Counted from the first letter of the stretch, positions 43,270 to 52,320 are shown. The stretch is 64,000 bases of DNA from Agromyces soli (GCF_022811605.1 NZ_CP094533.1:806001-870000); one strand, 5' to 3'. Numbers and translations: made by a program. The notes: a model not told the origin generated them from the letters alone.

Positions 43270-44556
43270 ATGACCCAGCCGACCCACGACGAATCGCTTG
43301 AGATGACCGACAGCCCAGATCAGAGCGGAACCGCCGCCCGCACCCCCAAGCGCGGACGCACGCCCCGCGGCCTCGCGGCCTGGCGCAACGCCGTCTTCGC
43401 CATCTTCTTCCTGTCCGGCCTCAGCATGGCGAGCTGGGTGGCGCGCCTGCCCGCGGTGCGGGACTTCACCGAGCTGTCGACGCAGGGCGTCGGCCTCGTC
43501 ATCCTCGGCATGTCCGTCGGCTCGATCATCGGTCTCGTCGTCGCGCCGGTCTTCCTGGCCCGCCTCGGCGCGCGCGCGGGCATGATCGCGATGCTGCTGC
43601 TCGTCTCCGTCGGCCTCGTGCTCATCGGCATCGGCGGCTCCCTCGTGCCCTCCGTCGCCACGATCGTCGTCGGCCTCGCTTTCTTCGGCTTCGGCAACGG
43701 CGCGGTCGACGTGATGATGAACGTCGAGGGCGCCGAGGCCGAGAGGGAGATCGGCAAGACCCTGATGCCGCTCATGCACGCCTTCTTCAGCTTCGGCACG
43801 GTCGCGGGCGCCGTGCTCGCGGCCGGCGCCGCCGGCCTCGGCCTGCCCGTGCTCGCGCACCTCGGCATCATCGCCGGTCTCATCGCGATCGCCGTCGTCA
43901 TCGCCGTGCGCTTCGTGCCGCGCCGCGCCGAGCTCGGCGACCCGAAGGAGCACGGCGCCCCCAAGCCGCCGTGGCGGGAGCGCCTCCGCACGAGCCTGTC
44001 CGTCTGGGCCGACGCCCGCCTCCTGCTCATCGGCGCGATCATGCTGAGCATGTCGTTCGCCGAGGGCTCCGCGAACGACTGGATCACCCTCGCCGCCGTC
44101 GACGGCCACGGCTTCGACGCGACCACCGGCGCGCTCGTGTTCAGCGTCTTCACCGTGTCGATGACGGTCTCCCGCGTGCTCGGCGGTCCACTGCTCGACC
44201 GCTTCGGGCGGGTGCCCGTGCTCCGGGTGCTCTCGGTGACCGCGGTCGTCGGCATCTCGATGTTCATCTTCGGCACCGAGCCGTGGGTCATCGTCGTCGG
44301 CACCGCGCTCTGGGCGGTCGGCTGCTCGCTCGGCTTCCCGGTCGGCATGTCCGCCGCGGCCGACGACCCGGTGAACTCGGCCGCCCGGGTGAGCGCGGTC
44401 GCGATCATCGGCTACTTCGCGTTCCTCGCGGGCCCGCCGCTCATCGGGTTCCTCGGCGAGCATTTCGGGCTGCTGAACGCGCTGCTCGTCATCCTGGCGC
44501 TCACCGCGGTCGCCGGCATCCTCGCTCCCGCGGCGCGCGAGCGCTCGCGGAGCTGA
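43270..44556 (+). CDS. Major facilitator superfamily transporter
   Basis: Transporter of 428 residues with twelve predicted helices starting at about residue 40 (AWRNAVFAIFFLSGLSMASW). The short charged loop after helix 2 (FLARLGARAG) and the central loop GDPKEHGAPKPPWRERL separate two six-helix halves; FFGFGNGAVDVMMNVEGAEAE is typical of the YbjJ/fucose-permease-like group. GAGGA precedes the ATG; an alternative ATG lies 11 codons in. The cargo is unknown. The promoter carries palindromes shared with the lacI-type gene 2.8 kb away. Confidence 0.88.
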   Translation: MTQPTHDESLEMTDSPDQSGTAARTPKRGRTPRGLAAWRNAVFAIFFLSGLSMASWVARLPAVRDFTELSTQGVGLVILGMSVGSIIGLVVAPVFLARLGARAGMIAMLLLVSVGLVLIGIGGSLVPSVATIVVGLAFFGFGNGAVDVMMNVEGAEAEREIGKTLMPLMHAFFSFGTVAGAVLAAGAAGLGLPVLAHLGIIAGLIAIAVVIAVRFVPRRAELGDPKEHGAPKPPWRERLRTSLSVWADARLLLIGAIMLSMSFAEGSANDWITLAAVDGHGFDATTGALVFSVFTVSMTVSRVLGGPLLDRFGRVPVLRVLSVTAVVGISMFIFGTEPWVIVVGTALWAVGCSLGFPVGMSAAADDPVNSAARVSAVAIIGYFAFLAGPPLIGFLGEHFGLLNALLVILALTAVAGILAPAARERSRS

Positions 44557-44638
44557 CTAGCCGGCCGCGACGCCCTCGGCGAGCGAGCGCACGCGGAGCT
44601 GACTAGCCCGCCGCGACGCCCGCGGCGAGCGAGCGCAC
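44547..44638. repeat. 46-base tandem duplication spanning two convergent stop codons
   Basis: Units 44547-44592 and 44593-44638 differ at only two positions. The first contains the MFS stop (44554-44556) and a vestigial copy of the pyroglutamyl-peptidase end; the second contains the actual stop of that gene (44603). The duplication therefore relocated or duplicated the 3' ends of both genes. Confidence 0.9.
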
Positions 44639-45253
44639 GGCCGCCTCCGCGGCGCGCGCGAGCTCGTCGAATCCCGGCGCGCCGGCGTCGGCCGGCCCGG
44701 CCGTGCCACCGGTCTCCGCGCCGTCGGTCTCCGCGCCGACCGTGGCGACGCCGCGGCTCCGCACGGCCGGCACGTGCAGGAAGCCGCCCGGCAGCTCCGA
44801 GCGCGCGAGCTCGTAGGCGACCCGGTTGCAGACGAAGCCACCGGCGTCGTCGGATGCCTCGGCGCCGACGCCGACCGCACGAATCGCCTCGACCATCGCG
44901 TCGACGTCGAAACGGGCCGTGCGCCGCTCGGGGCCGTCGTCGATCGGCACCCCGCGCGGCTGTGCGCCGTCGTTGTCGGGGATGCGCGCGTCGATCAGGT
45001 TGCGCGCGCCGCGCTCGGGGGTGACCGCCGCGCGCCGCCCGGCCTCGCCGAGCGCGAGCACGGCATGGGGGCGGTGCTCGGTCACGAGCTCGCCGAGGCG
45101 AGCGGGCGCGCCCGCGAACGACACCGGCAGGATGGCGGTGACGAGCTCGATCGCCGGATCGTCCCAGCGCTCGCGCAGCCGCGCGACGGTCTCGCCGCTC
45201 GCGTTCTCGGTGTCCGAGCCGAACGGTTCGAAGCCGGTGACGAGGATGCGCAT
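44603..45253 (-). CDS. pcp: Pyroglutamyl-peptidase I
   Basis: Cysteine peptidase (C15) of 216 residues that removes N-terminal pyroglutamate. It starts MRILVTGFEPFGSDTENASGE. The catalytic Glu is in VLALGEAG, the Cys in GGFVCNRVAYE and the His in PGGFLHVPAV. CTGGAG precedes the ATG. The last third is an Ala/Gly/Asp-rich insertion (TVGAETDGAETGGTAGPADAGA) before a normal helical end. The C-terminus lies in a recent tandem duplication, so its last residues may differ from relatives. Confidence 0.93.
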   Translation of the reverse strand: MRILVTGFEPFGSDTENASGETVARLRERWDDPAIELVTAILPVSFAGAPARLGELVTEHRPHAVLALGEAGRRAAVTPERGARNLIDARIPDNDGAQPRGVPIDDGPERRTARFDVDAMVEAIRAVGVGAEASDDAGGFVCNRVAYELARSELPGGFLHVPAVRSRGVATVGAETDGAETGGTAGPADAGAPGFDELARAAEAAVRSLAAGVAAG

Positions 45254-45300
45254 CACTCCAGGATTCCATGAGCGGCGACCGTGGCTCCGGGTGCTTCGAC

Positions 45301-45330
45301 GCTGTATTGATTGACGCTGTATTGATTGAC
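45301..45330. repeat. Two tandem 15-base repeats upstream of a reductase gene
   Basis: GCTGTATTGATTGAC occurs at 45301-45315 and 45316-45330 without a gap. It is AT-rich against a very GC-rich background and lies in the 128-base divergent gap between pcp and the RibD-like gene, about 50 bases before the latter's start. Directly repeated AT-rich boxes in such a gap suggest a regulator binding site or a curved promoter segment. Confidence 0.6.
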
Positions 45331-45381
45331 TCTGGCGGCATCCGCCCGAGCGGTGCACCATGTGCGCCAGGAGGTACCGCC

Positions 45382-45936
45382 ATGGCCGCACTGCTCTACT
45401 CCACGAACTGCTCGCTCGACGGGTACATCACCGACGAACAGGGCAGCTTCGACTTCAGCGAACCGAGTCCCGACCAGCACCAGTTCATCAACGACCGGAT
45501 GCGCACGGTCGGCACGCACCTCTACGGCCGCCGGCTCTACGAGGTGATGCGGGTGTGGGAGGACTTCGATCCGACCGAGCTCTCACCTGTCGAGGCCGAC
45601 TTCCAGGAGATCTGGCGGGCGACCGACAAGATCGTCTACTCGGCGACGCTCGACGAGGCGTCGACGCCGCGCACGACGCTCGAGCGGAGCTTCGACGCGC
45701 AGGCGGTGCGGGAGTTCGCCCGCACCGCGGAGGCCGACGTGCTCGTCGGCGGCGCGATGCTCGCGGCCGAGGCGCTGCGCGCCGGGATCGTCGACGAGCT
45801 CTCGCTCTACGTCGCGCCGTGCCTGCTGGGCGGCGGCGCGAAGGCGCTCCCCGACGGCGTGCGCCAGCAGCTGCGGCTCTTCGACACCCGGCGCTTCGAC
45901 AACGGGGTCGTGGTGGTGACGTACCTGCGTGCGTGA
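45382..45936 (+). CDS. RibD C-terminal/dihydrofolate reductase-like protein
   Basis: Protein of 184 residues in the RibD_C family: LLYSTNCSLDGYITDEQGSFDF at the start, a Gly-rich turn GTHLYGRRLYEVM, DKIVYSATLDE, and the NADPH strand ADVLVGGAMLAAEALRAGIVDELSLYVAPCLLGGG. Stand-alone members are reductases of unknown substrate, common in actinobacteria. A strong ribosome-binding site (CAGGAGG) sets the ATG. Confidence 0.88.
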   Translation: MAALLYSTNCSLDGYITDEQGSFDFSEPSPDQHQFINDRMRTVGTHLYGRRLYEVMRVWEDFDPTELSPVEADFQEIWRATDKIVYSATLDEASTPRTTLERSFDAQAVREFARTAEADVLVGGAMLAAEALRAGIVDELSLYVAPCLLGGGAKALPDGVRQQLRLFDTRRFDNGVVVVTYLRA

Positions 45937-45984
45937 CCGGCACCGAGCGGCGAGCGCGCCGCGACGGCCGCGTACACTCGAACG

Positions 45985-46680
45985 GTGCGTCTCGTCATCG
46001 CCCGGTGCTCCGTCGACTACGCCGGCCGGCTCTCCGCCCATCTGCCGCTCGCGACCCGCCTACTCATGGTCAAGGGCGACGGCAGCCTGCTCGTGCACTC
46101 CGACGGCGGCAGCTACAAGCCGCTGAACTGGATGAGCCCGCCCTGCACGCTCGCCGAATCGGAGCCCGACGAGGAGCAGGCCGCCGGCGGCATCACCCAG
46201 GTCTGGACGGTGACGCACAAGAAGACCGCCGACCGGCTCATCGTGAAGATCCACGAGGTGCTGCATGACTCCGCGCACGAGCTCGGCATCGACCCCGGCC
46301 TGCAGAAGGACGGCGTCGAGGCCCACCTGCAGCAGCTGCTCGCCGAGCAGATCGAGCGGCTCGGCGACGGCTACACGCTGATCCGCCGCGAGTACATGAC
46401 CGCGATCGGCCCGGTCGACATCCTCGCCACCGACGAAGCCGGGGCGAGCGTCGCCGTCGAGCTCAAGCGCCGCGGCGACATCGACGGCGTCGAGCAGCTC
46501 ACCCGCTACCTCGAGCTGATGAACCGCGACCCCCGACTCGCCCCCGTGCGCGGCGTGTTCGCCGCCCAGGAGATCAAACCCCAGGCGCGCACCCTCGCCG
46601 AAGACCGGGGCATCCGCTGCGTCGTGCTCGACTACGACGAGATGCGCGGCGTCGACAGCGGGCACGCCCGGCTGTTCTGA
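45985..46680 (+). CDS. nucS: Endonuclease NucS (mismatch-specific)
   Basis: NucS of 231 residues, the mismatch-correction endonuclease of actinobacteria and archaea. The N-terminal DNA-binding/dimerisation domain starts [16 protein letters not shown], with [18 protein letters not shown]. The C-terminal RecB-like nuclease keeps [36 protein letters not shown], including the acidic metal ligands and Lys. It ends HARLF, a possible clamp-binding tail. TACACT (45973-45978) ends six bases before the GTG, so the transcript is probably leaderless. Confidence 0.94.
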   Translation: MRLVIARCSVDYAGRLSAHLPLATRLLMVKGDGSLLVHSDGGSYKPLNWMSPPCTLAESEPDEEQAAGGITQVWTVTHKKTADRLIVKIHEVLHDSAHELGIDPGLQKDGVEAHLQQLLAEQIERLGDGYTLIRREYMTAIGPVDILATDEAGASVAVELKRRGDIDGVEQLTRYLELMNRDPRLAPVRGVFAAQEIKPQARTLAEDRGIRCVVLDYDEMRGVDSGHARLF

Positions 46681-46742
46681 GCACCGAGCGGAGCCGAGCA
46701 GTACTCGGCTTTCACCGAGGTGCGCGCCCATAGGATGTCACG

Positions 46743-47435
46743 GTGACCTCTGACACGCTGCTCCCCCCGGCACCCGTCGTCGCCACCCGAACCTGGTCGG
46801 CCGTGCTGTTCGACCTCGACGGCACGATCATCGACTCCGCCGGAGACATCACCCGCTCCCTCGCCCACGCCTTCGAGACGGTCGGACTGCCCGTCCCCGA
46901 CGAGGCGACCCTGCGCGACTACGTCGGCCCGCCGCTGCTCGACAGCCTCCGCCTCTCGGCTGGGCTCGACGACGAGCAGGCCAGGCACGCCCTCGGCATC
47001 TACCGCGCGCACTACAACCAGCGGGCCATCCGCTCCCCCGTCTTCCCCGGCATCGCCGGTCTGCTCGAGCGGCTGCACGCCGCCGGCATCCCGGTCGCCC
47101 TCGCCACCTCGAAGCCCGAGGCCGTCGCCCGCACCGTGCTCGAGCACGCCGGGCTGACCGGGTACTTCACGACGATCGCCGGCGCGAGCGAGGACGAGTC
47201 GCGCACCACGAAGGCCGACGTCGTCGCTGAGGCGCTGCGCCGCCTCGAGGACGCCGGCGTGGATGCCTCGCACGCGGTCATGGTCGGCGACCGCGGCTAC
47301 GACATCCTCGGCGCCGCCGCGCACGACGTGCCCACGATCGTCGTGGAGTGGGGCTACGGCTCGCCCGCCGAGGCCGCCGACGCGCTCGCGATCGTGCACT
47401 CGAGCGACCAGCTCGGCAAGCTGCTGCTGGGCTGA
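46743..47435 (+). CDS. HAD-family hydrolase (phosphoglycolate phosphatase-like)
   Basis: HAD phosphatase of 230 residues: motif I VLFDLDGTIIDS, motif II VALATSKPEAV, the conserved Lys in TTKADVVAEAL, and motif III VMVGDRGYDILGAAAH. The small helical cap sits after motif I, as in Gph-type enzymes. The substrate is not known. TAGGAT (46731-46736) ends six bases before the GTG. It follows nucS by 62 bases. Confidence 0.9.
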   Translation: MTSDTLLPPAPVVATRTWSAVLFDLDGTIIDSAGDITRSLAHAFETVGLPVPDEATLRDYVGPPLLDSLRLSAGLDDEQARHALGIYRAHYNQRAIRSPVFPGIAGLLERLHAAGIPVALATSKPEAVARTVLEHAGLTGYFTTIAGASEDESRTTKADVVAEALRRLEDAGVDASHAVMVGDRGYDILGAAAHDVPTIVVEWGYGSPAEAADALAIVHSSDQLGKLLLG

Positions 47436-47481
47436 GCCACGCTGCCGCCGGACTGAACCGGCGTGCCCCGCGCCGGCCGCG

Positions 47482-47901
47482 CTAGGAGGCCGGCACCACC
47501 TCGACGGTGAACTCGACCTTGTCGCCCGACTCGTCGTTCGAGAGCGTCACCTCGGTGTCGCCCTCGGCGAGCGCGGTGAGCCCCGGGTTGAACTGCGCCG
47601 ATCCGTCGTCCTTGCCGGGCACGAACTCGGCGACCTCCGGATCGGAGAGCTCCGCCGTCCAGGCGAGGAAGTGCTCGTCGTCGCCGACGAGGTCGACCGT
47701 GCCGCCGACGGGCACTTCCACGGTCGTGCCGTCGACGGCTCCGAGATCGACGATCACCGGCGGCAGCACGGAGGCGCCATCGCTCGCGCCGGGGCTCGCG
47801 CTCGGCGAATCGGTTCCGCCCGCGGCGCAGCCGCCGAGTGCCGCAGCGAGCGCGGCAGCGGCGAGCAGCGACGTGAATCGCATCGGTCGAAGCGCAGACA
47901 T
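47482..47901 (-). CDS. Lipoprotein with a small Ig-like domain
   Basis: Lipoprotein of 139 residues: signal helix, lipobox LGGC at about residue 25, an Ala/Ser/Gly linker and a beta-rich domain of about 95 residues (TVEVPVGGTVDLVGDD, DPEVAEFV, FNPGLTALAEGDTEVTLSND). The pattern resembles chagasin-type or Ig-like inhibitor folds, but the key loop residues (NPTTGY) are not seen, so I keep it generic. It is divergent from the secreted M6 protease gene. The ATG at 47901 was taken with a GGGGGGATCAGG leader. Confidence 0.7.
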   Translation of the reverse strand: MSALRPMRFTSLLAAAALAAALGGCAAGGTDSPSASPGASDGASVLPPVIVDLGAVDGTTVEVPVGGTVDLVGDDEHFLAWTAELSDPEVAEFVPGKDDGSAQFNPGLTALAEGDTEVTLSNDESGDKVEFTVEVVPAS

Positions 47902-47975
47902 CCTGATCCCCCCGAATCCGGCGCGGCTCCGCGCCACGGCCAGCGTAGCGCGACGCGAAGATCTGACGCAGGATG

Positions 47976-48000
47976 CCGAGAGGATCGAAGATCCTCTCGG
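47976..48000. promoter_or_regulatory. Strong 11-base inverted repeat upstream of the protease gene
   Basis: CCGAGAGGATC (47976-47986) and GATCCTCTCGG (47990-48000) are perfectly complementary around a 3-base loop. It lies in the 267-base divergent gap between the lipoprotein and protease genes. It has no T-tract, so an operator or an RNA hairpin is more likely than a terminator. The rest of the gap shows nothing else clear except a ribosome-binding site. Confidence 0.55.
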
Positions 48001-48168
48001 TCTCGGCGCCGACGCCGCCCCGATCGCGACGATCCGCCATCGGATCGAAATTCCCCTCTTCCCCCGAACGGGGTACACGGTGCATGATGCCGAGTACGCG
48101 CGTCTGATCGACGCGTGCCAGTCGCACCGGCGCGACGAACCCACGCGGCGGTGCTCGGAGGGAGAAGC

Positions 48169-51051
48169 ATGTCTGGAAACTCCACTCGCGCGCGGCGCGT
48201 GGTGGCGACGACCTCTGTGCTCGCGCTCACGGCCGCCGGTTTGGCGACTCTGAGCATCGCGCCAGCGAATGCGTCGCCATCGCCCGTGTCCGCGCCGGTG
48301 ATCGGTGACGACGAGTACTACATGAACTACGTCGCACCGCGAGCGGAAAGCGCCTTCGGCGACGACGAAGCGGTCGTCGACGTGAACGGGGCGAAGAACG
48401 ACACGGCCCGCGGCATGTCCGCGCTCGAGCAGGCGAAGGCCGTCGATGCGAAGTACGCCGCCGGGAACCCGGTCGCGGCACAGGGACTCGCGAAGCTCGA
48501 GGACCAGTCCAACAAGACCGGCAAGAGCCCGAAAGAACTGAAGTGGGACCGCGGCGGCCACGGGCACGGCCACGGCTGGAAGGGCAACAAGCACAAGAAG
48601 CCGAACTACAAGCAGGCCGACGAGACGCAGGAGGCCAAGCTCCTCACGATCCTCGTGGAGTTCGACGACACGGTGGTCGACGACTTCAGCGACGTGTACG
48701 TGCCGACCGAGTTCGGCGCGACCGAGTGCAAGCCCGGCGCTCCGCAGAGCGGCCCGCTGCACAACAACATCCCGAACCCGGCCGACTACGAGCTCGAGGA
48801 CAACAACTCGATGTGGGTGCCCGACTTCTCGAGCGAGCACTACAACAAGATGCTGTTCAGCGACAAGGGCATCACGGAGCGCGTCCGCAAGGACCTCCGC
48901 GGGCCCGACGGCCGCAAGGGCATCGACATCTCCGGCTACACCATGAAGAACATGTACGAGGAGATGTCGCAGGGCGCCTACACCGTCACCGGTGAGGCGA
49001 CCGCCTGGGTGACGGTGCCGCACTCCGAGGCCTACTACGGCGCCACGGTCTGCCACCAGAACGACGAGGGCGTGTACGAGGCCGGCCCCATGCAGGACAT
49101 GCAGGGCCACCCGGACAACCCGCTCGGGCCCGGCCAGCTGCCCATCGACGCGGTGGCCGCCCTGTCCGCGGCGCAGCCCGACTTCCCCTGGGCCGACTAC
49201 GACATCGAGGACCAGGGCGACCGCGACGGCGACGGCGACCTCTTCGAGCCGGACGGCGTGATCGACCACGTCGTGCTGGTGCACGCGGGTGAGGACAAGT
49301 CGGGCGGCGGCGGTGCCGAGGGCACCTACGCCATCTGGGCGCACTCCTCCGCCGTCGCGGGCGGCGCGGCCATCCCCGGCACCGACCTCAAGCTGTCGAA
49401 CTACATCGTGCAGCCCGAGGACTCGGGCGTCGGCGTGTTCGCGCACGAGTACGGCCACGACCTCGGCCTCCCCGACCTGTACGACACCTCGAACGCCGGT
49501 GACTCCGACGTCGACTTCTGGGACCTGATGAGCTCCGGCTCGCACGCCGGCCCCATCTTCCAGTCGATGCCGACGCACATGGGCCTCTGGGACAAGTACG
49601 TGCTCGGCTGGGCCGACCCCGCGGAGATGAACCCGGGCGACCGTCCGGACACCTTCAAGGTGGGTCAGAACTCGCGTCCGCTGAAGGGCTCCGAGGACGG
49701 CGTGAAGGTCAACCTGCCCGACAAGGTCGTGACCCTCGCGACCCCGCACAGCGGCGAGAACATGTGGTACACCGGCTCCGACCAGGACTGGGCGGACCTC
49801 CGCCTCGGTCGCACGGTCGACGTGCCCGCCACCGACCCGAAGTTCTGGATGTGGAACGACTTCGTGATCGAGGAGGACTGGGACTTCGGCTTCGTCGAGG
49901 TCTCGACCGACGGCGGCACGACGTGGACCGAGCAGAAGGTCTTCGACGAGGCCGGCGCCGAGGTCACCACGCCCGACGGCTACGCCGACCCGAACGGCCG
50001 GCTGAGCGACTTCGGCGCGGGGACGCCGAAGAAGTACGGTCTGACCGGTTCGACCGGCGGCTGGCGCCACGACTACGTCGACCTGACCTCGTACGCGGGG
50101 CAGACGGTGCAGCTGCGCCTCCGGCTCGCGACGGACGCGGCCTTCCAGGAGCGCGGCTGGTTCGCCGACGACTTCGCGGTCACGAGCGGCGCCGACACCG
50201 TCTGGAGCGACGACGTCGAGCAGGGCGACAACGGCTGGACCGCCGAGGTCGCCTCGTTCACCACGACGACCGGCCCCGGCTGGCGTCAGGACACCGGCAC
50301 CTCGGTCAAGGCGCAGTACTACCTCGTCGAGTGGCGGAACATGGACGGCTTCGACCAGGGCCTGAAGTACGCGTACAACAGCGTGTACCAGGAGGGCGCC
50401 TGGAAGGTCGAGAAGCTCGCCTACAACGCCCCCGGCATGCTCGTCTGGTACCGGGACACGACGTACGGCGACTCGAACATGATCACGGCCAACGAGGCGG
50501 CGCTGCCCAGCTACGGCGCCAAGGGCGGCCTGCTCATCGTCGACAGCCACTTCAATCCGCTGCAGCGGACCGGAGCGGCCGCCGACCTCGACCCGTCGAC
50601 GCTCAACGTGATGCCCTCGCGGGCGCAGTCCTCGAACGCCGCCTTCGGCGTGCAGAAGACGTACCCCTTCACGGAGTGCATCGTCGATGACGCGTTCACC
50701 GAGTACTGCACGAAGATCCCCGCCCTCAAGCCGGTGAGCACCTTCACCGACGACCAGGGCTGGGTGCCGGGCTTCGCGCTGCGCGAGTCGGACGGCGCGC
50801 TGTTCTACCGCGACCGGGATGCCTCGACGGTGGTGCCCTCGGTGGGCAACGCCCAGTACAGCACCCCGCTGTACGACCTCGAGGGCAACCGCCTGCCGGC
50901 GTACGACGGCGTCGACGCCGGGGTCGGGCCGTTCGGCTCGGGCAACCCGGCCGACGACGGCGTGGGCTACGGGACCGTCATCAAGCTGAAGAAGCCGATG
51001 AAGGACAACACGACGGCGCTGATCCAGATCACGCCGCCGAAGGCGGACTGA
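48169..51051 (+). CDS. Secreted M6-family metalloprotease (immune inhibitor A-like)
   Basis: Secreted protein of 960 residues. A signal peptide (RRVVATTSVLALTAAGLATLSIAPANA) and an acidic, then His/Lys-rich propeptide-like region (GGHGHGHGWKGNKHKKPN) precede the M6 domain. The zinc motif is VFAHEYGHDLGLPDLYD (HEYGH at about residues 426-430), with DFWDLMSSGSH downstream. Jelly-roll-type modules follow (WEDWDFGFVEVSTDGGTTW and SGADTVWSDDVEQGDNGW). GGAGGGAG precedes the ATG. InhA-type enzymes degrade host or environmental proteins. Confidence 0.9.
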   Translation: MSGNSTRARRVVATTSVLALTAAGLATLSIAPANASPSPVSAPVIGDDEYYMNYVAPRAESAFGDDEAVVDVNGAKNDTARGMSALEQAKAVDAKYAAGNPVAAQGLAKLEDQSNKTGKSPKELKWDRGGHGHGHGWKGNKHKKPNYKQADETQEAKLLTILVEFDDTVVDDFSDVYVPTEFGATECKPGAPQSGPLHNNIPNPADYELEDNNSMWVPDFSSEHYNKMLFSDKGITERVRKDLRGPDGRKGIDISGYTMKNMYEEMSQGAYTVTGEATAWVTVPHSEAYYGATVCHQNDEGVYEAGPMQDMQGHPDNPLGPGQLPIDAVAALSAAQPDFPWADYDIEDQGDRDGDGDLFEPDGVIDHVVLVHAGEDKSGGGGAEGTYAIWAHSSAVAGGAAIPGTDLKLSNYIVQPEDSGVGVFAHEYGHDLGLPDLYDTSNAGDSDVDFWDLMSSGSHAGPIFQSMPTHMGLWDKYVLGWADPAEMNPGDRPDTFKVGQNSRPLKGSEDGVKVNLPDKVVTLATPHSGENMWYTGSDQDWADLRLGRTVDVPATDPKFWMWNDFVIEEDWDFGFVEVSTDGGTTWTEQKVFDEAGAEVTTPDGYADPNGRLSDFGAGTPKKYGLTGSTGGWRHDYVDLTSYAGQTVQLRLRLATDAAFQERGWFADDFAVTSGADTVWSDDVEQGDNGWTAEVASFTTTTGPGWRQDTGTSVKAQYYLVEWRNMDGFDQGLKYAYNSVYQEGAWKVEKLAYNAPGMLVWYRDTTYGDSNMITANEAALPSYGAKGGLLIVDSHFNPLQRTGAAADLDPSTLNVMPSRAQSSNAAFGVQKTYPFTECIVDDAFTEYCTKIPALKPVSTFTDDQGWVPGFALRESDGALFYRDRDASTVVPSVGNAQYSTPLYDLEGNRLPAYDGVDAGVGPFGSGNPADDGVGYGTVIKLKKPMKDNTTALIQITPPKAD

Positions 51052-51085
51052 CCCGCTGCACCGCGCGGCCCCGCCGCGCACCTGG

Positions 51086-51114
51086 GCGCCGGCTCTCCTC
51101 GTGAGGGCCGGCGC
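51086..51114. terminator. Hairpin terminator between convergent protease and tetR genes
   Basis: GCGCCGGCTCTC (51086-51097) pairs with GAGGGCCGGCGC (51103-51114) through 12 positions (one G-U wobble) around a 5-base loop. It sits in the 93-base gap between two converging stops and lacks a long T-tract, as is common in actinobacteria. It could serve both genes. Confidence 0.6.
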
Positions 51115-51144
51115 TCGGCCGTGTTCGGGGACCGGATCGACCGG

Positions 51145-51789
51145 TTACGCCGTGGCGACGAGCCCGTCGATGAGGCGGTCGAGGGTCCAGCGCCGGGATG
51201 CCTCCTCGGCTCCGCCCGTGTCGAGCCCCAGATGGGCGGATGCCTCGAGCCGCGGATGCCGGCTCGGCTCCTTCCACAGCGTCTGCGGCGCGGGCGTCTC
51301 CTCCGGGGTCGCCGCGGCCGCGTCATCCAGCGCCGCCGCACCGATGACCTGCGCCCGCACCGCGTGCCCGGCGCGTGCCGCCTCGTCGGCGCCCAGGCCG
51401 GCCTCGGCGAACGCGCTGATGAGCGCCTCGGCGACGTCCCTCGACCGGTCGCCGTCGAGTGGACCGCTGGTGAGCAGGGCGATCGAGCCGGCGTGGCCGA
51501 CGATGCGACCGCGCAGCGCTGCGGCGATCGCGTGGATCCGCTCACGCCAGGCGGGCTCCGCGCCGGCGTCGGGCACGGCCTCGGCGACCCCCGCCAGGAG
51601 CTGTTCGATCATCGCGGCCTGCAGCGCACCCTTGGAGGGGAAGTACGTGTAGAGCGCGGTCGGCGTGAGGCCGAGCGCGGCCGCCACCGCCCGCACGGAG
51701 ACGGCGGCGAAGCCCTTCTCCTCGAGGATCTCGAACGCGGCGTCGACGATGTCGGCCTGGCTGATGCTGCGCCGGGGTCCGGGTTTCAT
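51145..51789 (-). CDS. TetR-family regulator
   Basis: Regulator of 214 residues. The helix-turn-helix is clear in SISQADIVDAAFEILEEKGFAAVSVRAVAAALGLTPTALYTYFPSKGAL. The C-terminal ligand domain is helical and Ala-rich, without a recognisable ligand class. The ATG at 51789 is used; the frame opens upstream at 51822 but without conserved residues. Downstream on the same strand is nothing else, and the protease gene is convergent, so its target is unknown. Confidence 0.88.
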   Translation of the reverse strand: MKPGPRRSISQADIVDAAFEILEEKGFAAVSVRAVAAALGLTPTALYTYFPSKGALQAAMIEQLLAGVAEAVPDAGAEPAWRERIHAIAAALRGRIVGHAGSIALLTSGPLDGDRSRDVAEALISAFAEAGLGADEAARAGHAVRAQVIGAAALDDAAAATPEETPAPQTLWKEPSRHPRLEASAHLGLDTGGAEEASRRWTLDRLIDGLVATA

Positions 51790-51831
51790 GCGGGTGGGGC
51801 TCCTTGGTGCTCGACCCACCACGCTACCGGC

Positions 51832-52320
51832 TCAGGAGGCGGGCAGAGACGCCTCGATCGCGTCGATCACCTCGGGGGCGTCGGGCTCGGTCGTCGGCCG
51901 GAAGCGAGTGACCTCGCGACCGGGCGAGACGAGGAACTTCTCGAAGTTCCAGGTGACGCGGCCGGCCTTGCCCGCGGCATCCGGCGTCTGCTTCAACTCC
52001 TGGTAGAGCGGGTGGGCATTGCGGCCGTTGACCCGCACCCGGTCGAGCACCGGGAAGGAGATGCCGTACGTCGTCGAGCAGAACTCGCTGATCGCCTCGT
52101 TGCTGCCGAGCTCCTGCAGGAACTGGTTGCTCGGGAAGCCGAGCACCGTGAAGCCGCGGTCGGCGTAGCGCCGCTGCAGCTCCTCGAGCTTCGCGTACTG
52201 CGGGGTGAGGCCGCAGCGCGAGGCCACGTTCACCACGAGCACCGTCTGGCCCGCGTAGTCCGCGAGCGAGCGCTGCTCGCCGTCCATGGTGGAGAAGGGG
52301 ATGTCGTCCAGAGCGGTCAC
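51832..52320 (-). CDS. Glutathione peroxidase-family peroxidase
   Basis: Protein of 162 residues that reduces peroxides, in bacteria often with thioredoxin. The peroxidatic Cys is in VVNVASRCGLTPQYAKLEEL, the Gln in VLGFPSNQFLQELGSNE and the Trp/Asn pair in VTWNFEKFLV. A Cys in ISEFCSTTYG could act in resolution. A strong GAGGAGG site precedes the GTG start. It precedes the tetR gene on the same strand, with 42 bases between, so the pair may be co-transcribed. Confidence 0.93.
   Translation of the reverse strand: MTALDDIPFSTMDGEQRSLADYAGQTVLVVNVASRCGLTPQYAKLEELQRRYADRGFTVLGFPSNQFLQELGSNEAISEFCSTTYGISFPVLDRVRVNGRNAHPLYQELKQTPDAAGKAGRVTWNFEKFLVSPGREVTRFRPTTEPDAPEVIDAIEASLPAS

Noticed and set aside
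47482-51081. A 1199-codon minus-strand open frame across the M6 protease gene
   Set aside because: The protease frame has a signal peptide, zinc motif and strong ribosome-binding site. Only the final ~140 codons of the minus frame (the lipoprotein) look real.
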